This document shows, piece by piece, positions 19,270 to 21,269 of a DNA stretch of 21,269 nucleotides. Numbering within the stretch: the stretch's first letter is position 1; every line of letters starts with the position of its first letter. The position numbers and the translations under genes are program-made. The stretch is from Conidiobolus incongruus B7586 (Eukaryota; Entomophthoromycota; Entomophthoromycetes; Entomophthorales; Conidiobolaceae), in assembly GCA_000697335.1 (NCBI GenBank), contig JNEM01006207.1:1-21269 (forward strand), given 5' to 3'. The notes beneath the pieces are model-generated. The model searched no databases. It saw only the letters and a list, made by a program, of their open reading frames with translations, and was not told the origin of the DNA.

Positions 19270-21269
19270 GATACATATTATGACATAATGTACGTCTATA
19301 TACCGACCACTTTTTCATTGATATTAACCAAATAATGGTCAAAAAGTTTAAATTGATTATCCTATATTAATCAGAAGAGTAAAAGTAGAATAAACTATTC
19401 GGATACTAGTACCAAATTAGGCAATTACTAAAAAGAATTAGTTTGCATTAATATTAGTGACACAGAGTTTATGGTAATTCAATATTAATTTTGATTGTAT
19501 TAAGATTGATCACTTTCCAATTAATCTGTTTCTTGTTGATTTTGTTTTGAAAAATTACACATGATCCATCATAGAAGGAGTAAAATCCGTCAAATTAAAA
19601 ATAAAGTTTATAAAACAGATTTCCGATTCTCTTGATAAATCAATATTAAATTATATTCACTATAATTAACATGTTTATTATTGATTCAATGTGCATATTA
19701 GCCTTGAGTAATGTTTGATTATACAAAAATTCAGACAATTGTAGTGATATTAGAAAATTAATCTATTCATTTATTATAGTAGAAATAAAGAACCGGTTAT
19801 TATTAAAAAATATCAGGCTATTGCACTAATCAATAACCCTTATTCACTTGAAAGACATGTTGATCCTATATTTTCTTATATTATTATAATTTTTTTTAAT
19901 TTTTTCAATACAACAAATTCATGATATATTACATCAGGTTCGTTTGCCATTTTCTAAAAACTTTTCAAATTTTGAAATACATTCGTATAATTTTTTTAAT
20001 TTTATTATCTCATTTTTAAATTAATCAAGTATCATCAAATGATTTTAATAGTATATTGTGTATATCAATTCTGATTGATAATATGCAAAAATATTCCTAT
20101 TTATGATCATTAATACACTTATTCTTATTTTTATTTCTTTGATGTTAAAATTCATAAGAAAAGTTATTTAATTGTTTAATACACTCAAACAAATAAATTC
20201 AAATTTTGTTAACTGTTTACTACATTGTTCAAAACATTAGTAATCAAATGAATATAATTTGTGAATAAAATATGAGCAATAATCAATGGAATATTCGACA
20301 AGGATGTTCGTCAAATATTTATGCAAAGCAAATAAACGATTTAACTATACAGCTAATTGATATTGAAAAATTTCATAAATAAATTGTGAAATAACGATAA
20401 TAATGGTCAAATATTGATACATTATTATCACCTCCATTATTTTCATTCAATTCAATTATTTATAATTTGCTTTAATATTTATCGTTATTCTTAACTATGA
20501 AGTCTTAATAATTAATCAATATGAGACTATAATATATTGGTTATAACCAAACGTAGAAATTTTAAATTTGATATATAAAAAAATTAACAGTACAGCCAAT
20601 AGTATTGATATTGTTAAAAATCATCATTCATTAGATATTTTCCTTTTTGATATGTTCGAGATTAAATACACTGCTAGTTTTACATAATTACTATGCATAT
20701 ATTAAATTTAATTATGTATCAACTTAGCCTTCTTTGAATTATTTTTTTTTCTATTTTCCTTTTTTCCATGACCCATTCTAAATATATATTTTTATCAAAA
20801 GCATAAAAATTGATATTGAGAAAATCATTCTTTGCATATATATTGCATGAGGAAAATTTATATAATTGATCTTATTTTAATTTTTCTAAACAAATTTTTA
20901 ATATCAAATTTATATTATTTATTTAAAAAAATATTTTTATATTAGAAATAATATATTTAAATTAATTTTATCAAAATAAATCAATATATAATATATTTTG
21001 AATAATATTAATATTGTCTTTTTAAGTGAACTTTTTTCTTCAAAAATTGGAATTTAAAATATTTTTAAATGAAACAATATATATTTATCAGTAATATATC
21101 ATAAATTATCTTATTAGGTGTATTTAATATTTAGGTTAATAATATTTAACTATTATTAGCAATCAAATGATTTATGCAAAATATCAACTATAGATATTAT
21201 ATCTTTTAATAAAAAAATATAATAATTTAAGTTATAGCTTAATAATATTAGATTATTTTTATTAATTTA

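Larger units (their letters stand above)
17287..21269. other. Long spacer upstream of gene C
   Basis: Four kilobases with no gene that I can support. The first 550 bases are the gene C promoter region. At 18454 and 19084 lie two copies of a ~32-bp element, and 19190-19269 holds a cluster of dyads; both stand out by their CpG and G+C content. From about 19700 to the end the DNA is almost pure A/T without visible structure. Confidence 0.6.

Noticed and set aside
1-21269. tRNA, rRNA, CRISPR array, transposon or virus-like element
   Set aside because: I found no T-arm/B-box with matching stems, no rRNA-like block, no regularly spaced repeats, no terminal repeats and no reverse transcriptase, integrase or transposase motif. 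Highly decayed elements in the A/T spacers cannot be excluded by eye.

Overview
This is a very A+T-rich eukaryotic window with five protein-coding genes separated by long, almost pure A/T spacers. Two genes are recognisable housekeeping genes with short spliceosomal introns of about 48-63 nt, GT..AG borders, and CTGAC- or TTAAC-like branch sites where one can be seen. They are a fungal-type (AroQ/ARO7) chorismate mutase and the signal recognition particle subunit SRP68. Compact genes, tiny introns, an allosteric ARO7-like enzyme and two-finger C2H2 regulators point to a fungus, probably an early-diverging A+T-rich lineage such as a Conidiobolus-like entomophthoralean. That placement is inference; no rRNA or species marker is present.

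Layout: 1-1207 is an A/T spacer and the ARO7 promoter side, with a perfect Gcn4/Cpc1-type site. 1208-2216 is ARO7 (+, five exons, one of only 22 nt). 3664-4365 is zinc-finger gene A (-). 8780-9436 is zinc-finger gene B (-). 11452-13580 is SRP68 (-, six exons). 16573-17286 is zinc-finger gene C (-). 17287-21269 is a long spacer upstream of gene C containing a duplicated ~32-bp element and a cluster of dyads.

Genes A, B and C are intronless, lie on the same strand and encode 218-237-residue proteins. Each has a long low-complexity Pro/Ser/Thr-rich N-terminal part and a C-terminal pair of zinc fingers: a classical C2H2 finger followed by a finger ending His-X5-Cys. The two fingers are 35-37 identical residues out of 54 in every pair, and the DNA-reading helices are essentially the same in all three. 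The N-terminal parts have diverged almost completely. I read this as a local family of transcription factors that should bind the same DNA core but use different regulatory regions. Two of the three (A and C) share an ATTGG - 15/16 nt - TATAAATA core promoter, and their upstream DNA is rich in CCAAT boxes and short dyads.

No tRNA, rRNA, CRISPR array or transposable element was found. The zinc-finger family with its promoter architecture is the best candidate for an undescribed system here. ARO7 and SRP68 have unrelated housekeeping roles and show no functional tie to it.
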